Assembly (NCBI RefSeq): GCF_017299535.1
Contig: NZ_CP071238.1
Span: 2,232,001-2,296,000, forward strand
Length of the DNA stretch: 64,000 nt
From: Serratia marcescens subsp. marcescens ATCC 13880
GTDB lineage: Bacteria > Pseudomonadota > Gammaproteobacteria > Enterobacterales > Enterobacteriaceae
Reading direction: 5' to 3'
In this document: one piece after another, positions 1 to 11,274 of the stretch
Numbering within the stretch: the first letter of the stretch is position 1
How the letters are laid out: every line of letters begins with the position of its first letter
Program-made: the position numbers and the translations under genes
The notes under the pieces: model-generated
Told to the model about the DNA's origin: nothing
The model's database searches: none
What the model saw: the letters and a program-made list of their open reading frames with translations, nothing else

Positions 1-850
1 CTGCCACCGCAACGAGCCGTCGGGTTCCCTGCACGGCCTGATGCGCGTGCGCGGCTTCACGCAGGATGACGCCCACATCTTCTGTACCGAAGAGCAGGTG
101 CGCGCCGAAGTGAACGAATGCATCCGCATGGTGTATGACGTGTACGGCACTTTCGGTTTCGACAAGATCGCCGTCAAGCTGTCGACTCGCCCGGAAAAAC
201 GCATCGGCACCGACGACATGTGGACCCGGGCGGAAGAAGACCTGGCCGCCGCGCTGACCGAGAACGGCATTCCGTTCGAATACCAGCCGGGCGAGGGCGC
301 CTTCTACGGACCGAAAATTGAATTTACCCTGCATGATTGTTTGGATCGCGCATGGCAATGTGGTACCGTGCAGCTCGATTTCTTCTTGCCGGGCCGTTTG
401 GGCGCATCGTACGTTGGCGAAAACAACGATCGCGTCGTGCCGGTAATGATTCACCGCGCCATTTTGGGCTCCATGGAACGCTTCATCGGTATCCTGACCG
501 AAGAATACGCCGGGTTCTACCCGACCTGGATCGCTCCGGTGCAGGTGGTGGTGATGAATATCACCGACAGCCAGTCTGATTATGTCCAGCAATTGACCAA
601 AAAACTGCAGGATGCAGGCATTCGCGTGAAAGCGGACTTGAGAAATGAGAAGATTGGCTTTAAAATTCGCGAACATACTTTACGTCGAGTCCCTTACATG
701 TTGGTGTGCGGCGACAAAGAGGTCGAAGCAGGCAAAGTTGCCGTTCGTACCCGCCGTGGCAAAGACCTGGGAAGCCTGGACGTAAACGAAGTCGTAGACA
801 AGCTGCTGAAAGAGATTCGCAGCCGTAGTCTTCATCAACTGGAGGAATAA
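1..850 (+). CDS. thrS: Threonine--tRNA ligase, 3' part (5' end outside window)
   Basis: The open frame runs in from the left edge and ends at the TAA at 848-850; about 282 residues are present of the roughly 640 usual for the family. It charges tRNA-Thr in the cytoplasm. The first visible residues belong to class II motif 2 ([13 protein letters not shown]), followed by motif 3 ([12 protein letters not shown], with the preceding His of MIHRAI a likely zinc ligand), and then the C-terminal anticodon-binding domain starting near [11 protein letters not shown]. It is the first visible gene of the thrS-infC-rpmI-rplT-pheST-ihfA cluster; infC begins only 3 bases after its stop. E. coli thrS controls its own translation through a leader that would lie outside this window. 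Identification is secure. Confidence 0.97.
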   Translation, partial: CHRNEPSGSLHGLMRVRGFTQDDAHIFCTEEQVRAEVNECIRMVYDVYGTFGFDKIAVKLSTRPEKRIGTDDMWTRAEEDLAAALTENGIPFEYQPGEGAFYGPKIEFTLHDCLDRAWQCGTVQLDFFLPGRLGASYVGENNDRVVPVMIHRAILGSMERFIGILTEEYAGFYPTWIAPVQVVVMNITDSQSDYVQQLTKKLQDAGIRVKADLRNEKIGFKIREHTLRRVPYMLVCGDKEVEAGKVAVRTRRGKDLGSLDVNEVVDKLLKEIRSRSLHQLEE

Positions 851-1701
<851 letters not shown>

Positions 1702-1726
1702 GCCATTTTTTTTGAATTTAGAATAA

Positions 1727-2101
<375 letters not shown>

Positions 2102-2110
2102 GTCAGTTGA

Positions 2111-2133
2111 AGAGGGAGCTTGCTCCCTCTTTT
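2111..2133 (+). terminator. Intrinsic terminator after rplT
   Basis: AGAGGGAGC pairs with GCTCCCTCT across a short loop and is followed by TTT; it lies 10 bases past the rplT stop. Confidence 0.85.
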
Positions 2134-2218
2134 AATCTTTGTTTTCAGCGACAAATATTGACTTTTATTGCCCGCCGCTATATCACTGGTGGACAATCAT
2201 CGACAAGGTACCGCAATC

Positions 2219-2263
2219 ATGCACGCAGCTATTTTTCGTTTCTTTTTTTACTTTAGCGCCTGA
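2219..2263 (+). CDS. pheM: PheM, phenylalanyl-tRNA synthetase operon leader peptide
   Basis: ATG at 2219 opens a 14-codon frame, [14 protein letters not shown], ending TGA at 2261-2263. Five of its 14 residues are Phe, and it differs from E. coli PheM ([14 protein letters not shown]) at two positions. Its translation senses charged tRNA-Phe: ribosome stalling at the Phe codons should favour an antiterminator over the downstream terminator at 2310-2340, raising pheST expression. It sits between the rplT terminator and pheS and is too short for ordinary gene calling. Recognised by sequence, position and the paired RNA elements. Confidence 0.93.
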   Translation: [14 protein letters not shown]

Positions 2264-2340
2264 TTTCAGGAGGCTTCGCGCGTAAGAAAAGAAACGAAAA
2301 GTAGCGCCTAAGCCTCCCTCGTGGAGGCTTTTTTGTTTTT
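2233..2340 (+). promoter_or_regulatory. pheST transcription attenuator (pause stem, antiterminator, terminator)
   Basis: Mutually exclusive pairings are visible. The Phe-codon tract of pheM (2233-2246) is complementary to 2287-2300. GGAGGCTT at 2269-2276 can pair with AAGCCTCC at 2310-2317 (antiterminator). The same AAGCCTCC otherwise pairs with GGAGGCTT at 2323-2330, followed by a T-run, as the terminator. This is classic attenuation architecture for pheST, known from E. coli. Confidence 0.88.
2310..2340 (+). terminator. Attenuator terminator upstream of pheS
   Basis: Eight-base perfect stem AAGCCTCC/GGAGGCTT (2310-2317 and 2323-2330) with a 5-base loop, followed by TTTTGTTTTT. Confidence 0.9.
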
Positions 2341-2493
2341 GGCCATCGCCTCGCCTTGCACATTGCTGCGGCGAGGGGGCAGACACTCAGCCGGCCCTGT
2401 GCCGCGCAGGTGAGTCACCTGGTCGACAACGCATTGAAAAGTCTTTGAAGATTGCTCAAAGGCGTGTTCGAATAATAGATAACAATTACTTAG

Positions 2494-3507
<1,014 letters not shown>

Positions 3508-3521
3508 GGCGGGAATATCAC

Positions 3522-5909
3522 ATGAAATTCAGTGAACTCTGGTTGCGCGAGTGGGTAAACCCGGCCATCAGCAGCGAAGCATTATCCGATCAAATCACCA
3601 TGGCCGGCCTGGAAGTGGACGGCGTGGATCCTGTCGCCGGCGCGTTTAACGGCGTTGTGGTGGGTGAAGTGGTCGAGTGCGGTCAGCACCCGAATGCCGA
3701 CAAACTGCGCGTCACCAAGGTCAACGTCGGCGGCGATCGCTTGCTCGACATCGTCTGCGGCGCGCCGAACTGCCGTACCGGCCTGAAAGTGGCGGTCGCC
3801 ACCGTGGGCGCAGTGCTGCCGGGCGATTTCAAAATCAAGGCCGCCAAGCTGCGCGGCGAGCCTTCGGAAGGCATGCTGTGCTCATTCTCCGAGCTGGGCA
3901 TTTCCGACGATCATGACGGCATCATCGAGCTGCCGCTGGATGCGCCGATCGGCACCGACATCCGTGACTACCTGAAACTGAACGACAACACCATCGAGAT
4001 CAGCGTTACCCCGAACCGCGCCGACTGCCTGGGCATCATCGGCGTTGCGCGCGACGTGGGCGTACTGAACCAGGTGGCGCTGACCGAGCCGGATATGAGC
4101 CCGGTGGCTGCCACTATCGACGCCACGCTGCCGATCCGCGTTGACGCGCCGCAGGCGTGCCCGCGTTATCTGGGCCGCGTGGTGAAAGGCATCGACGTCA
4201 AGGCGCCAAGCCCGCTGTGGATGCGTGAAAAACTGCGTCGTTGCGGTATCCGTTCTATCGATGCCGTCGTCGACGTCACCAACTATGTGCTGTTGGAACT
4301 TGGCCAGCCGATGCACGCCTTCGATCTGAGCCGCATCGACGGCGGCATCGTGGTGCGCATGGCGGAAGAAGGGGAAACCTTGACGCTGCTGGACGGTAAC
4401 GAAGCCAAACTGAACGCCGACACCTTAGTGATCGCCGATCATCAAAAAGCGTTGGCGATGGGCGGCATCTTCGGCGGCGAGCATTCCGGCGTCAACGGGG
4501 AAACTCAGGACGTGCTGCTTGAGTGCGCTTTCTTCAGCCCGCTGTCGATCACCGGCCGCGCGCGTCGTCACGGCCTGCACACCGACGCTTCTCACCGCTA
4601 TGAGCGCGGCGTCGATCCGGCGCTGCAGTACAAAGCGATGGAGCGCGCCACGCGCCTGCTGCTCGACATCTGCGGCGGCCAGGCCGGCCCGATAATCGAC
4701 GTGACCCACGAGAACGAACTGCCGAAGCGCGCCACCATCACGCTGCGCCGCGAGAAACTGGATCGCCTGATCGGCCACGTGGTGCCGAGCGAGCAGGTCA
4801 GCGACATTCTGCGCCGTCTGGGTTGCCAGGTGACCGAGCAGGGCGACAGCTGGCAAGCGGTCGCGCCGAGCTGGCGTTTCGATATGGAGATCGAAGAGGA
4901 TCTGGTGGAAGAAGTGGCGCGCGTTTACGGCTACGACAACATCCCGGATGTGCCGGTCCGCGCCGATCTGGTGATGACCCAGCATCGCGAAGCCGATCTG
5001 ACGCTGAAGCGCGTGAAGACCATGCTGGTCGATCACGGTTATCAGGAAGCGATCACCTACAGCTTCGTCGATCCGAAGGTGCAGGCGTTGTTGCACCCGA
5101 ATGAAGAAGCGCTGATCCTGCCAAGCCCGATTTCGGTAGAAATGTCGGCGATGCGTCTGTCGCTGTGGACCGGCCTGCTGTCTGCGGTGGTGTATAACCA
5201 GAACCGCCAGCAGACGCGTCTGCGTCTGTTCGAAAGCGGTCTGCGCTTTGTGCCTGATAGTGCGGCAGATCTGGGTATCCGTCAGGATGTCATGCTGGCG
5301 GGCGTGATCGCCGGCCATACGCACGATGAACATTGGGATCTGGCGCGCAAGCCCGTCGACTTCTATGATTTAAAAGGGGATCTGGAGTCTGTCCTCGAGC
5401 TGACTGGTAAATTATCCGAAATTCAGTTCCGGGCGGAAGCCAATCCGGCCCTGCATCCAGGGCAAAGTGCGGCGATTTATTTGCATGGCGAACGCGTTGG
5501 TTTCATCGGTGTGGTTCACCCGGAACTTGAACGTAAACTGGATCTTAACGGCCGCACCGTGGTGTTTGAACTGGAGTGGAACAAGCTTGCGAGCCGCGCC
5601 GTGCCTCAGGCGCGGGAGATTTCGCGCTTCCCGGCAAACCGCCGTGATATCGCCATTGTGGTGGCTGAAAACGTCCCCGCAGAAGATATTTTGGCCGAGT
5701 GTAAGAAAGTTGGCGCAAATCAGGTAGTTGGCGTAAACTTGTTTGACGTGTACCGTGGCAAGGGCGTGGCAGAAGGTGACAAGAGCCTGGCTATCAGTCT
5801 GGTATTGCAGGATACCGCTCGTACACTGGAAGAAGAGGAGATAGCCGCTACCGTTGCAAAATGCGTAGAGGCTCTAAAACAGCGATTCCAAGCATCCTTG
5901 AGGGATTGA
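3522..5909 (+). CDS. pheT: Phenylalanine--tRNA ligase beta subunit
   Basis: 795 residues, same size as the E. coli protein. The N-terminal tRNA-binding (EMAPII-like) domain covers about residues 40-150. It is followed by the B3/B4 editing module that hydrolyses Tyr-tRNA-Phe, the B5 domain, the catalytic-like core and a C-terminal ferredoxin-fold anticodon-binding domain ([17 protein letters not shown]). It forms the heterotetramer with PheS. pheS ends 14 bases upstream, and ihfA starts 4 bases after the pheT stop, an arrangement conserved in enterobacteria. Nothing is unusual in length or motifs. Confidence 0.98.
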   Translation: MKFSELWLREWVNPAISSEALSDQITMAGLEVDGVDPVAGAFNGVVVGEVVECGQHPNADKLRVTKVNVGGDRLLDIVCGAPNCRTGLKVAVATVGAVLPGDFKIKAAKLRGEPSEGMLCSFSELGISDDHDGIIELPLDAPIGTDIRDYLKLNDNTIEISVTPNRADCLGIIGVARDVGVLNQVALTEPDMSPVAATIDATLPIRVDAPQACPRYLGRVVKGIDVKAPSPLWMREKLRRCGIRSIDAVVDVTNYVLLELGQPMHAFDLSRIDGGIVVRMAEEGETLTLLDGNEAKLNADTLVIADHQKALAMGGIFGGEHSGVNGETQDVLLECAFFSPLSITGRARRHGLHTDASHRYERGVDPALQYKAMERATRLLLDICGGQAGPIIDVTHENELPKRATITLRREKLDRLIGHVVPSEQVSDILRRLGCQVTEQGDSWQAVAPSWRFDMEIEEDLVEEVARVYGYDNIPDVPVRADLVMTQHREADLTLKRVKTMLVDHGYQEAITYSFVDPKVQALLHPNEEALILPSPISVEMSAMRLSLWTGLLSAVVYNQNRQQTRLRLFESGLRFVPDSAADLGIRQDVMLAGVIAGHTHDEHWDLARKPVDFYDLKGDLESVLELTGKLSEIQFRAEANPALHPGQSAAIYLHGERVGFIGVVHPELERKLDLNGRTVVFELEWNKLASRAVPQAREISRFPANRRDIAIVVAENVPAEDILAECKKVGANQVVGVNLFDVYRGKGVAEGDKSLAISLVLQDTARTLEEEEIAATVAKCVEALKQRFQASLRD

Positions 5910-5913
5910 ACCT

Positions 5914-6210
5914 ATGGCGCTTACTAAAGCTGAAATGTCAGAACACCTGTTTGAGAAGCTTGGGCTTAGCAAACGGGACGCCAAAGACCTGGTGGAACTG
6001 TTCTTTGAAGAGGTCCGTCGGGCCCTTGAGAATGGCGAACAGGTAAAACTGTCGGGTTTTGGCAACTTTGATCTGCGTGACAAGAACCAACGTCCGGGGC
6101 GTAACCCGAAGACCGGCGAAGACATTCCGATTACGGCGCGCCGCGTGGTGACCTTCCGTCCGGGGCAGAAGCTGAAAAGCCGGGTAGAAAACGCCAGCCC
6201 GAAAGGGTGA
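5914..6210 (+). CDS. ihfA: Integration host factor subunit alpha
   Basis: 98 residues. With IhfB it forms the IHF heterodimer that bends DNA sharply at specific sites. The HU-family fold is visible: helices at the N-terminus ([17 protein letters not shown]), then the beta-arm segment [16 protein letters not shown] carrying the Pro that intercalates into the minor groove. It starts 4 bases after pheT and is the last gene of the cluster, with a strong terminator beginning 13 bases after its stop. In E. coli it also has its own promoter within pheT and is autoregulated; no IHF site was identified here by eye. Confidence 0.98.
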   Translation: MALTKAEMSEHLFEKLGLSKRDAKDLVELFFEEVRRALENGEQVKLSGFGNFDLRDKNQRPGRNPKTGEDIPITARRVVTFRPGQKLKSRVENASPKG

Positions 6211-6223
6211 GTGACGTGACATC

Positions 6224-6255
6224 AAAAAAGGCCGCTTGCGCGGCCTTTTTCTTTT
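6224..6255 (+). terminator. Intrinsic terminator after ihfA
   Basis: GGCCGC TTGC GCGGCC stem-loop flanked by AAAAAA on the left and TTTTTCTTTT on the right; likely functional in both directions, serving ihfA and the minus-strand small lipoprotein gene ending at 6398. Confidence 0.92.
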
Positions 6256-6397
6256 CTGAGACAAAATTCAGTTTATTCCTAATCGATAAGACAAGACTTC
6301 ATTGAGCCGTTAAGTCGGCACGGCGAAAATCATCTCCCTTAATTGCAGAATATTCTCATATCTTATTTCATGTAATGCGTGGCTTTTATTTCCCGCT

Positions 6398-6529
6398 TCA
6401 ATAACGGCCGTAATAATGGCCAGGGCCGTCGCCGCGGTGGCCGCCGCCCCCGTGCGGGCCCCAGCAGCAGGCGCTAAGGGTTGAGGCGAGGGCGACCACG
6501 GCCAGCAGCATACCGATACGTTTAATCAT
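6398..6529 (-). CDS. Small Gly/His-rich lipoprotein candidate (43 aa)
   Basis: Too short for ordinary gene calling. On the minus strand ATG at 6529 opens a 43-codon frame: MIKRIGMLLAVVALASTLSAC then CWGPHGGGGHRGDGPGHYYGRY, with TGA at 6398-6400. The first 21 residues form a classical lipoprotein signal: two positive charges, a hydrophobic core and lipobox L-S-A-C. A GGAGG Shine-Dalgarno lies 8 bases before the ATG. The mature part would be about 23 residues, rich in Gly, His and Tyr. It reads toward the ihfA terminator, which may also end its transcript. The signal, lipobox and RBS together support a real gene; function is unknown. The His-rich tail could bind metal, but that is speculation. 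Confidence 0.7.
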   Translation of the reverse strand: MIKRIGMLLAVVALASTLSACCWGPHGGGGHRGDGPGHYYGRY

Positions 6530-6761
6530 CTTATTATCCTCCAGTGGGGATCCGTTTAATTATCATTGTCGCGCCGCTTAAGCGATGTCAGTTATTCGTT
6601 AAGCCTTGGCAGAGGCAATAATAATTAAAGGCGGCGGCAAACAGTGTCGGGATTGTGTAAGGCCGTCGAAAACGATCTGAAAATAGGCGCCGGTGAGATA
6701 GTCGCTAAATAAGCGCACTGATATAACCACTGCAGCAAGAAAAATAGAGTGAGAAGGCAAA

Positions 6762-7178
6762 ATGAAAAAGATCCTGTTGCTGGTGTGTTTCCCGTTGTTG
6801 CTGCCGCTGGCGGCACAGGCCGATGTCTCCGTCGATATCAACGTGCCGGGCGTTTCCCTGCATTTGGGGGATCAGGACCGCCGTGGTTACTACTGGGATG
6901 GCTATGACTGGCGTCCCCCACAGTGGTGGCATGCGCACCAGGGCCGCGGCCTGGGTGAGCGCAATGCGCGCGGTATGTACTGGGACGGCGGACGCTGGCA
7001 ACCTTCGCCGCCGCGTGGCTATGCGCATCGTGAACCGGAACGCAGCGGCAATCCATTCCACGGCGATCGCGATAGTCGCGACCACGACCGCCGTCATCAC
7101 GATCGCGGTGACCATGACCGCCGCGATGACGGCCGCGGCCAACCTTATCCGCCGGGCAACGCCGGCCCGCATCGTTAA
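6762..7178 (+). CDS. DUF2502-type periplasmic protein (YpeC-like)
   Basis: 138 residues with a clear Sec signal peptide (MKKILLLVCFPLLLPLAAQA, cleavage after about residue 20). The mature protein starts with a short segment DVSVDINVPGVSLHLGDQDRRGYYWDGYDWR, resembling the DUF2502 family (E. coli YpeC). A second WDGGRWQP repeat follows, then a low-complexity Asp/Arg/His tail (about residues 95-138). Function is unknown for the family. It stands alone between the ihfA/small lipoprotein region and btuC, in the opposite orientation to the small lipoprotein gene. A long imperfect hairpin (7195-7240) follows its stop. The frame and signal peptide are convincing; the family name rests on remembered similarity. 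Confidence 0.8.
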   Translation: MKKILLLVCFPLLLPLAAQADVSVDINVPGVSLHLGDQDRRGYYWDGYDWRPPQWWHAHQGRGLGERNARGMYWDGGRWQPSPPRGYAHREPERSGNPFHGDRDSRDHDRRHHDRGDHDRRDDGRGQPYPPGNAGPHR

Positions 7179-7194
7179 TCCCTGAGTTTATCGG

Positions 7195-7240
7195 CGGCTG
7201 GTTTTGCCATCATTGCTGCGATGACGGGCAAGGCCAGCCG
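7195..7240 (+). other. Long imperfect hairpin between the DUF2502 gene and btuC
   Basis: CGGCTGG (7195-7201) pairs with CCAGCCG (7234-7240), with further inner pairing (TTGCC with GGCAA). No long T-run follows, so this is a possible weak terminator rather than a clear one. Confidence 0.4.
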
Positions 7241-7357
7241 CTGCTTTCCTGAGCCACGATCCACGCAAGACTTCCCCTTACGGCGTTAACCCCCTAATAT
7301 TCGACTCAAACGTCAATTATCCGGCCACGACAGCGGCCGGCAGGGAACCGCCGCGCC

Positions 7358-8365
7358 ATGCCAACCAGCCGTACCTTCACCTTACTGTTGCAACATCAAC
7401 GCTACCGCGATAAACGCCAGCTCAGTCTGTTGGCGCTGGGCGTGGCGGTGGCGTTGCTGGTCAGCCTTTGCGCCGGCGACCAATGGATATGGCCGTCAGC
7501 GTGGTTCAGCGATCGAGCGCAACTGTTCGTTTGGCAACTGCGTTTGCCGCGCGCGCTGGCGGTGATGCTGGTCGGCGCCGCCCTGGCGGTGGCGGGCGCG
7601 GTGATGCAGGCGCTGTTTGAAAACCCGCTGGCGGAGCCCGGTCTGCTGGGCGTCGCTAACGGCGCCGGTGTCGCGTTGGTGCTGACGGTGTTGTTGGGGC
7701 ACGGTTTGTTGCCGGTGGCGCTGATGAGCGCCGCCGCGATAGTCGGTGCGCTGGCGATGACCTTCTTGCTGCTGGGTTTCGCTCGCCGGCGACGTCTGAC
7801 CAATGCAAGGCTGTTGCTGGTCGGCGTGGCGCTGGGCATCGTGTGCAGCGCGCTGATGACCTGGGCGGTCTATTTCAGCACCAGCCTCGATCTGCGACAG
7901 CTGATGTACTGGATGATGGGTGGTTTCGGCGGCGTCGACTGGCGCCAAAAGTGGCTGGTGCTGGCGCTGCTGCCGGTGTTGCTGTGGCTGTGTGGCCAGG
8001 GCCGAGCGCTCAATCTGATGGCGCTGGGCGAGGTGCAGGCGCGCCAGCTCGGGCTGTCGCTGCATTTGTGGCGTAACCTGCTGGTGCTGGCGATCGGCTG
8101 GCTGGTTGGCGTCAGCGTGGCGCTCGCCGGGGTGATCGGCTTCGTTGGGCTGGTGATCCCGCATATTTTGCGGCTCACTGGCCTGACAGACCAGCGCTAT
8201 CTGCTGCCGGCCTGCGCGCTGGCGGGGGCCGGGGTGTTGCTGGTGGCCGATGTGATCGCTCGCGTTGCGCTGCTGGCGGCCGAGCTGCCGATCGGCGTGG
8301 TGACCGCCACGCTGGGGGCACCGCTATTTATCTGGTTACTGACCCGGACAAAAGGCGTAAGGTAG
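7358..8365 (+). CDS. btuC: Vitamin B12 ABC transporter permease BtuC
   Basis: 335 residues of the FecCD permease family with about ten hydrophobic segments. Conserved features include [21 protein letters not shown] in the N-terminal half and the cytoplasmic coupling region ending in [15 protein letters not shown]. It forms the inner-membrane channel of the BtuCDF cobalamin importer. Gene order btuC-btuE-btuD is that of E. coli, with 45 bases between btuC and btuE. BtuF is not in the window, as expected. The ATG at 7358 is the earliest start giving the family N-terminus. Confidence 0.95.
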   Translation: MPTSRTFTLLLQHQRYRDKRQLSLLALGVAVALLVSLCAGDQWIWPSAWFSDRAQLFVWQLRLPRALAVMLVGAALAVAGAVMQALFENPLAEPGLLGVANGAGVALVLTVLLGHGLLPVALMSAAAIVGALAMTFLLLGFARRRRLTNARLLLVGVALGIVCSALMTWAVYFSTSLDLRQLMYWMMGGFGGVDWRQKWLVLALLPVLLWLCGQGRALNLMALGEVQARQLGLSLHLWRNLLVLAIGWLVGVSVALAGVIGFVGLVIPHILRLTGLTDQRYLLPACALAGAGVLLVADVIARVALLAAELPIGVVTATLGAPLFIWLLTRTKGVR

Positions 8366-8410
8366 TTTTCTTCATTCACCTGCCATTAAAAAACCAAAGG
8401 ATGACAACCG

Positions 8411-8962
8411 ATGAGCAAGCCAATCGACAACCTGCCGTTACAAACCATCGAAAATCAGACGACCACGCTGGGTGCCTATCAGGGCAAGGTGCTGCTGGTG
8501 GTCAACGTGGCCTCGGAGTGCGGCCTGACCAAGCAGTACGAAGGGCTGGAAGCGCTGTACGAAACCTATCGCGAACGAGGGCTGGAAGTCCTGGGGTTCC
8601 CGTCCAATGAATTCCTGGGCCAGGAGCCGGGCAGCAACGAAGAGATCCTGGCGTTTTGCCGCGGAACCTTCGGCGTGCAATTCCCCATGTTTGCCAAGAT
8701 TGAGGTGAACGGCGAACACCGTCATCCGCTGTATCAAGCGTTGATTGCCGCACAGCCGGAGGCTGTCGCGCCGGAAGGCAGCGAGTTCCTGGCGCGGATG
8801 ACCAGCAAGGGGCGTGCGCCGAAGCACCCCGGCGACATTCTGTGGAACTTCGAGAAATTCCTTATCGCGCGCGACGGCACGGTGATCCAGCGCTTCTCGC
8901 CTGACACCACACCTGAGGATCCGGCGCTGGTGGCGGCGGTGAAACAAGCGCTGGCAGGATAA
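8411..8962 (+). CDS. btuE: Glutathione/thioredoxin peroxidase BtuE
   Basis: 183 residues of the glutathione-peroxidase family. The catalytic Cys is residue 37 (NVASECGL), with the family motifs LGFPSNEFLGQEPG (a Gln of the active site) and WNFEKFLI (active-site Trp/Asn). It reduces hydrogen and organic peroxides; it is dispensable for B12 uptake despite its place between btuC and btuD. AAAGGATG precedes the ATG. btuD follows after 5 bases. A second peroxidase of this family lies at 28438-28923; the two share the motifs but differ in length. Confidence 0.95.
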   Translation: MSKPIDNLPLQTIENQTTTLGAYQGKVLLVVNVASECGLTKQYEGLEALYETYRERGLEVLGFPSNEFLGQEPGSNEEILAFCRGTFGVQFPMFAKIEVNGEHRHPLYQALIAAQPEAVAPEGSEFLARMTSKGRAPKHPGDILWNFEKFLIARDGTVIQRFSPDTTPEDPALVAAVKQALAG

Positions 8963-8967
8963 TACGG

Positions 8968-9723
8968 ATGCTGCAACTCGTTGAGGTTGGGGTGGCGGGG
9001 CGCCTGGCGCCTTTTTCGGCACAGATTGACGGCGGGTTGCAGGTTCACCTGATCGGCCCAAATGGCGCAGGGAAGAGTACCCTGCTGGCGCGGGTGGCGG
9101 GCATGCTGCCGGGGCTGGGCGAAGTCTGCCTGGACGGACGCGCGTTAGCCGATTATCCGGGGAGCGAGCTGGCGCGCCGACGCGGTTATCTCAGCCAGCA
9201 ACAGCCGCCGGTGTCGCTGATGCCGGTGTTTCAGTATTTGGCGTTGCACCGGCCTGCCGGCGCGGCGCAAACCGAAGTGGAGCATACCATCCTCTATCTG
9301 TGCCAGCGGTTGAAGCTGGTGGATAAACTGTCACGCATGCTGACACAGCTTTCCGGTGGCGAATGGCAACGGGTGCGGCTGGCGGCGGTATTGCTGCAGG
9401 TATGGCCCAGCGTCAATCCGCACAGCCGATTGTTGCTGCTGGATGAACCGACCAATAGCCTGGATGTGGCGCAAAAGGTCGCGCTGGATCGCCTGCTGCG
9501 CGAATTCTGCCAAAGTGGGCGAAGCGCGCTGGTGTGCGCGCACGATCTGAATCATACCCTGCAGCAGGCCGATCGGGTTTGGTTGTTGCACGCTGGGCAG
9601 TTGGTCGCGCAGGGCATCACCCGTGAGGTGATGGCACCCGCACTGTTGTCGCAGATCTATGAAGTGGATTTCCACCTGCAATGGGTGGGGAACCAGCGTT
9701 GGATCATGACCCGCACGGCTTAA
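8968..9723 (+). CDS. btuD: Vitamin B12 ABC transporter ATPase BtuD
   Basis: 251 residues. Walker A is GPNGAGKST at residues 30-38, the ABC signature LSGGEWQRVRLA lies mid-protein, and Walker B LLLLDEPTNSLD with a downstream switch His (CAHDLNHTL) follows. It powers cobalamin import through BtuC. It starts 5 bases after btuE and is probably co-transcribed. In E. coli the next gene is nlpC; here the seven-gene arn operon lies in between, after a 396-bp gap. No clear terminator follows btuD. Confidence 0.96.
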   Translation: MLQLVEVGVAGRLAPFSAQIDGGLQVHLIGPNGAGKSTLLARVAGMLPGLGEVCLDGRALADYPGSELARRRGYLSQQQPPVSLMPVFQYLALHRPAGAAQTEVEHTILYLCQRLKLVDKLSRMLTQLSGGEWQRVRLAAVLLQVWPSVNPHSRLLLLDEPTNSLDVAQKVALDRLLREFCQSGRSALVCAHDLNHTLQQADRVWLLHAGQLVAQGITREVMAPALLSQIYEVDFHLQWVGNQRWIMTRTA

Positions 9724-9982
9724 TTCGTCCCGCGGCATAAATGTAAACGAAAACTAAACATAGTGAATATAAATAGCCGGGTAATCATCGGCTATTATTG
9801 TGCTGCCTCTCATTTTCTCGTGAGTTTTCTTGAAAAACGCCAATGACGTGCTACGCTTGATTCGGCAAAAATAAAATAAGTAAATAATTATTAATAAATA
9901 TAATTACTTGATTTACATAATAAAATTAAATTAATGATGACGGCGCCTATCCATCAGTTCTCCTACTGATGACAATCCTCGT

Positions 9983-9999
9983 CTTAAGGTTTAGTTAAG
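9983..9999 (+). promoter_or_regulatory. PmrA (BasR) box candidate upstream of arnB
   Basis: CTTAAG-GTTTA-GTTAAG: two hexamers separated by 5 bases, matching the PmrA consensus YTTAAK-N5-YTTAAK at 11 of 12 positions. It lies about 120 bases upstream of the arnB ATG, and the arn operon is the classic PmrA target. Confidence 0.6.
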
Positions 10000-10048
10000 C
10001 TTGCGGCCTTACATTGGCAGTTAATCCACGGAAACGATTCTTCTCTGG

Positions 10049-10065
10049 CGTTTAATATTCGTTAA
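10049..10065 (+). promoter_or_regulatory. PhoP box candidate upstream of arnB
   Basis: CGTTTA-ATATT-CGTTAA resembles the PhoP direct repeat (T/G)GTTTA-N5-(T/G)GTTTA. The arn locus of S. marcescens has been reported as PhoP-regulated. The spacing is right, but each half-site has one or two mismatches. Confidence 0.5.
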
Positions 10066-10119
10066 ACGAAAGGGATTTACAGTGTCATCAAAAGCAGTTC
10101 GATACGTTTGGGGTTAACT

Positions 10120-11274
10120 ATGGATCAATTTTTGCCTTTCTCTCGTCCGGCCATCGGCGACGAAGAAATCGCCGCGGTAGAGAAAGTGCTGCGTTCCGGC
10201 TGGATCACCACCGGGCCGCAAAACCAGCAACTGGAAAATGACTTCTGTTCCACTTTCGGCTGTAAGCACGCCATCGCCGTCAGTTCCGCCACGGCGGGCA
10301 TGCACATCACGCTGATGGCGCTGGGCATCGGCCCCGGCGACGAAGTCATCACCCCTTCGCAAACCTGGGTTTCCACCCTCAACATGATTGAGCTGCTGGG
10401 CGCCACGCCGGTGATGATCGACGTTGACCGTGATACGCTGATGGTCAGCGCAGCCGATGTCGAGGCTGCCATCACCCCCAATACCAAAGCGATTGTTCCG
10501 GTGCATTATGCCGGTGCTCCCCTGCAAATGGATGCGCTGCGCGCCGTGGCCGAACGCCACCGCTTACCGCTGATCGAAGACGCCGCCCATGCGGTCGGCA
10601 CGCGCTACAACGGCGAATGGGTCGGCGCACGCGGCACGGCGATTTTCTCTTTCCATGCGATTAAAAACGTGACCTGCGCCGAAGGCGGTCTGATAGCCAC
10701 CGATGACGATGCGCTGGCGGATCGCCTGCGTTGTCTGAAGTTCCATGGTCTGGCCGTCGATGCCTTCGATCGCCAGCAGCTAGGCCGCAAACCGCAGGCC
10801 GAAGTGGTGGAGCCGGGTTACAAGTACAACCTGTCCGACATTCACGCGGCGATCGCCGTGGTGCAGCTGTCACGCTTCGCTGAGCTGAACGCACGGCGTA
10901 AGGCGCTGGCACAGCGCTACCTGAGCGCGTTGGAAGGCTCGCCGTTCCAACCGTTGGGCGTGCCGGATTATCCACATGACCACGCCTGGCACTTGTTCAT
11001 GGTCCGCGTCGATCCGGCGCGTTGCGGCATCGATCGCGACCAGCTGATGGAGCGCCTGAAAGAGGTTGGCGTCGGCACCGGGCTGCATTTCCGCGCCGCG
11101 CACACCCAGAAATTCTATCGTGAGCGTTATCCGCAGCTTTCTTTGCCGAATACCGAATGGAACTCGGCGCGGCTGTGCACCTTACCGCTATTCCCTGACA
11201 TGACCGACGCCGACGTGGATCGCGTGGTCAATGCCTTGTCTTCTGTTGTGGAGTCTTTACGTGTCTCGCGTTGA
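10120..11274 (+). CDS. arnB: UDP-4-amino-4-deoxy-L-arabinose aminotransferase
   Basis: 384 residues from the ATG at 10120; an upstream in-frame TTG at 10108 is less likely because [13 protein letters not shown] matches the family N-terminus. This is a PLP-dependent DegT/DnrJ/EryC1 aminotransferase: the sugar-nucleotide site [14 protein letters not shown] and the PLP-binding lysine in [13 protein letters not shown] are visible. It transfers an amino group from glutamate to UDP-Ara4O, giving UDP-L-Ara4N for lipid A modification and cationic-peptide resistance. It is the first gene of a tightly packed arnBCADTEF operon; arnC starts inside its last codons. Regulation is likely through the PmrA/PhoP-type sites upstream. 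Confidence 0.96.
   Translation: MDQFLPFSRPAIGDEEIAAVEKVLRSGWITTGPQNQQLENDFCSTFGCKHAIAVSSATAGMHITLMALGIGPGDEVITPSQTWVSTLNMIELLGATPVMIDVDRDTLMVSAADVEAAITPNTKAIVPVHYAGAPLQMDALRAVAERHRLPLIEDAAHAVGTRYNGEWVGARGTAIFSFHAIKNVTCAEGGLIATDDDALADRLRCLKFHGLAVDAFDRQQLGRKPQAEVVEPGYKYNLSDIHAAIAVVQLSRFAELNARRKALAQRYLSALEGSPFQPLGVPDYPHDHAWHLFMVRVDPARCGIDRDQLMERLKEVGVGTGLHFRAAHTQKFYRERYPQLSLPNTEWNSARLCTLPLFPDMTDADVDRVVNALSSVVESLRVSR

Larger units (their letters stand above)
9724..10119 (+). promoter_or_regulatory. btuD-arnB intergenic region, arn promoter region
   Basis: 396 bp without a gene of credible size. It contains a nearly pure A/T tract (about 9866-9936), a PmrA-box candidate (9983-9999) and a PhoP-box candidate (10049-10065), and ends in the arnB start. 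An 11-codon ATG frame at 9934 lies upstream of both boxes and has no visible role. Confidence 0.7.

Noticed and set aside
6705..7172. 155-codon minus-strand frame opposite the DUF2502 gene
   Set aside because: The plus-strand frame has a signal peptide and family features; the antisense is low-complexity Ala/Val/Thr.
9934..9969. Eleven-codon frame in the arn upstream region considered as a leader peptide
   Set aside because: It lies upstream of the PmrA and PhoP box candidates, so it would not be in the arn mRNA, and it has no RBS or attenuator.
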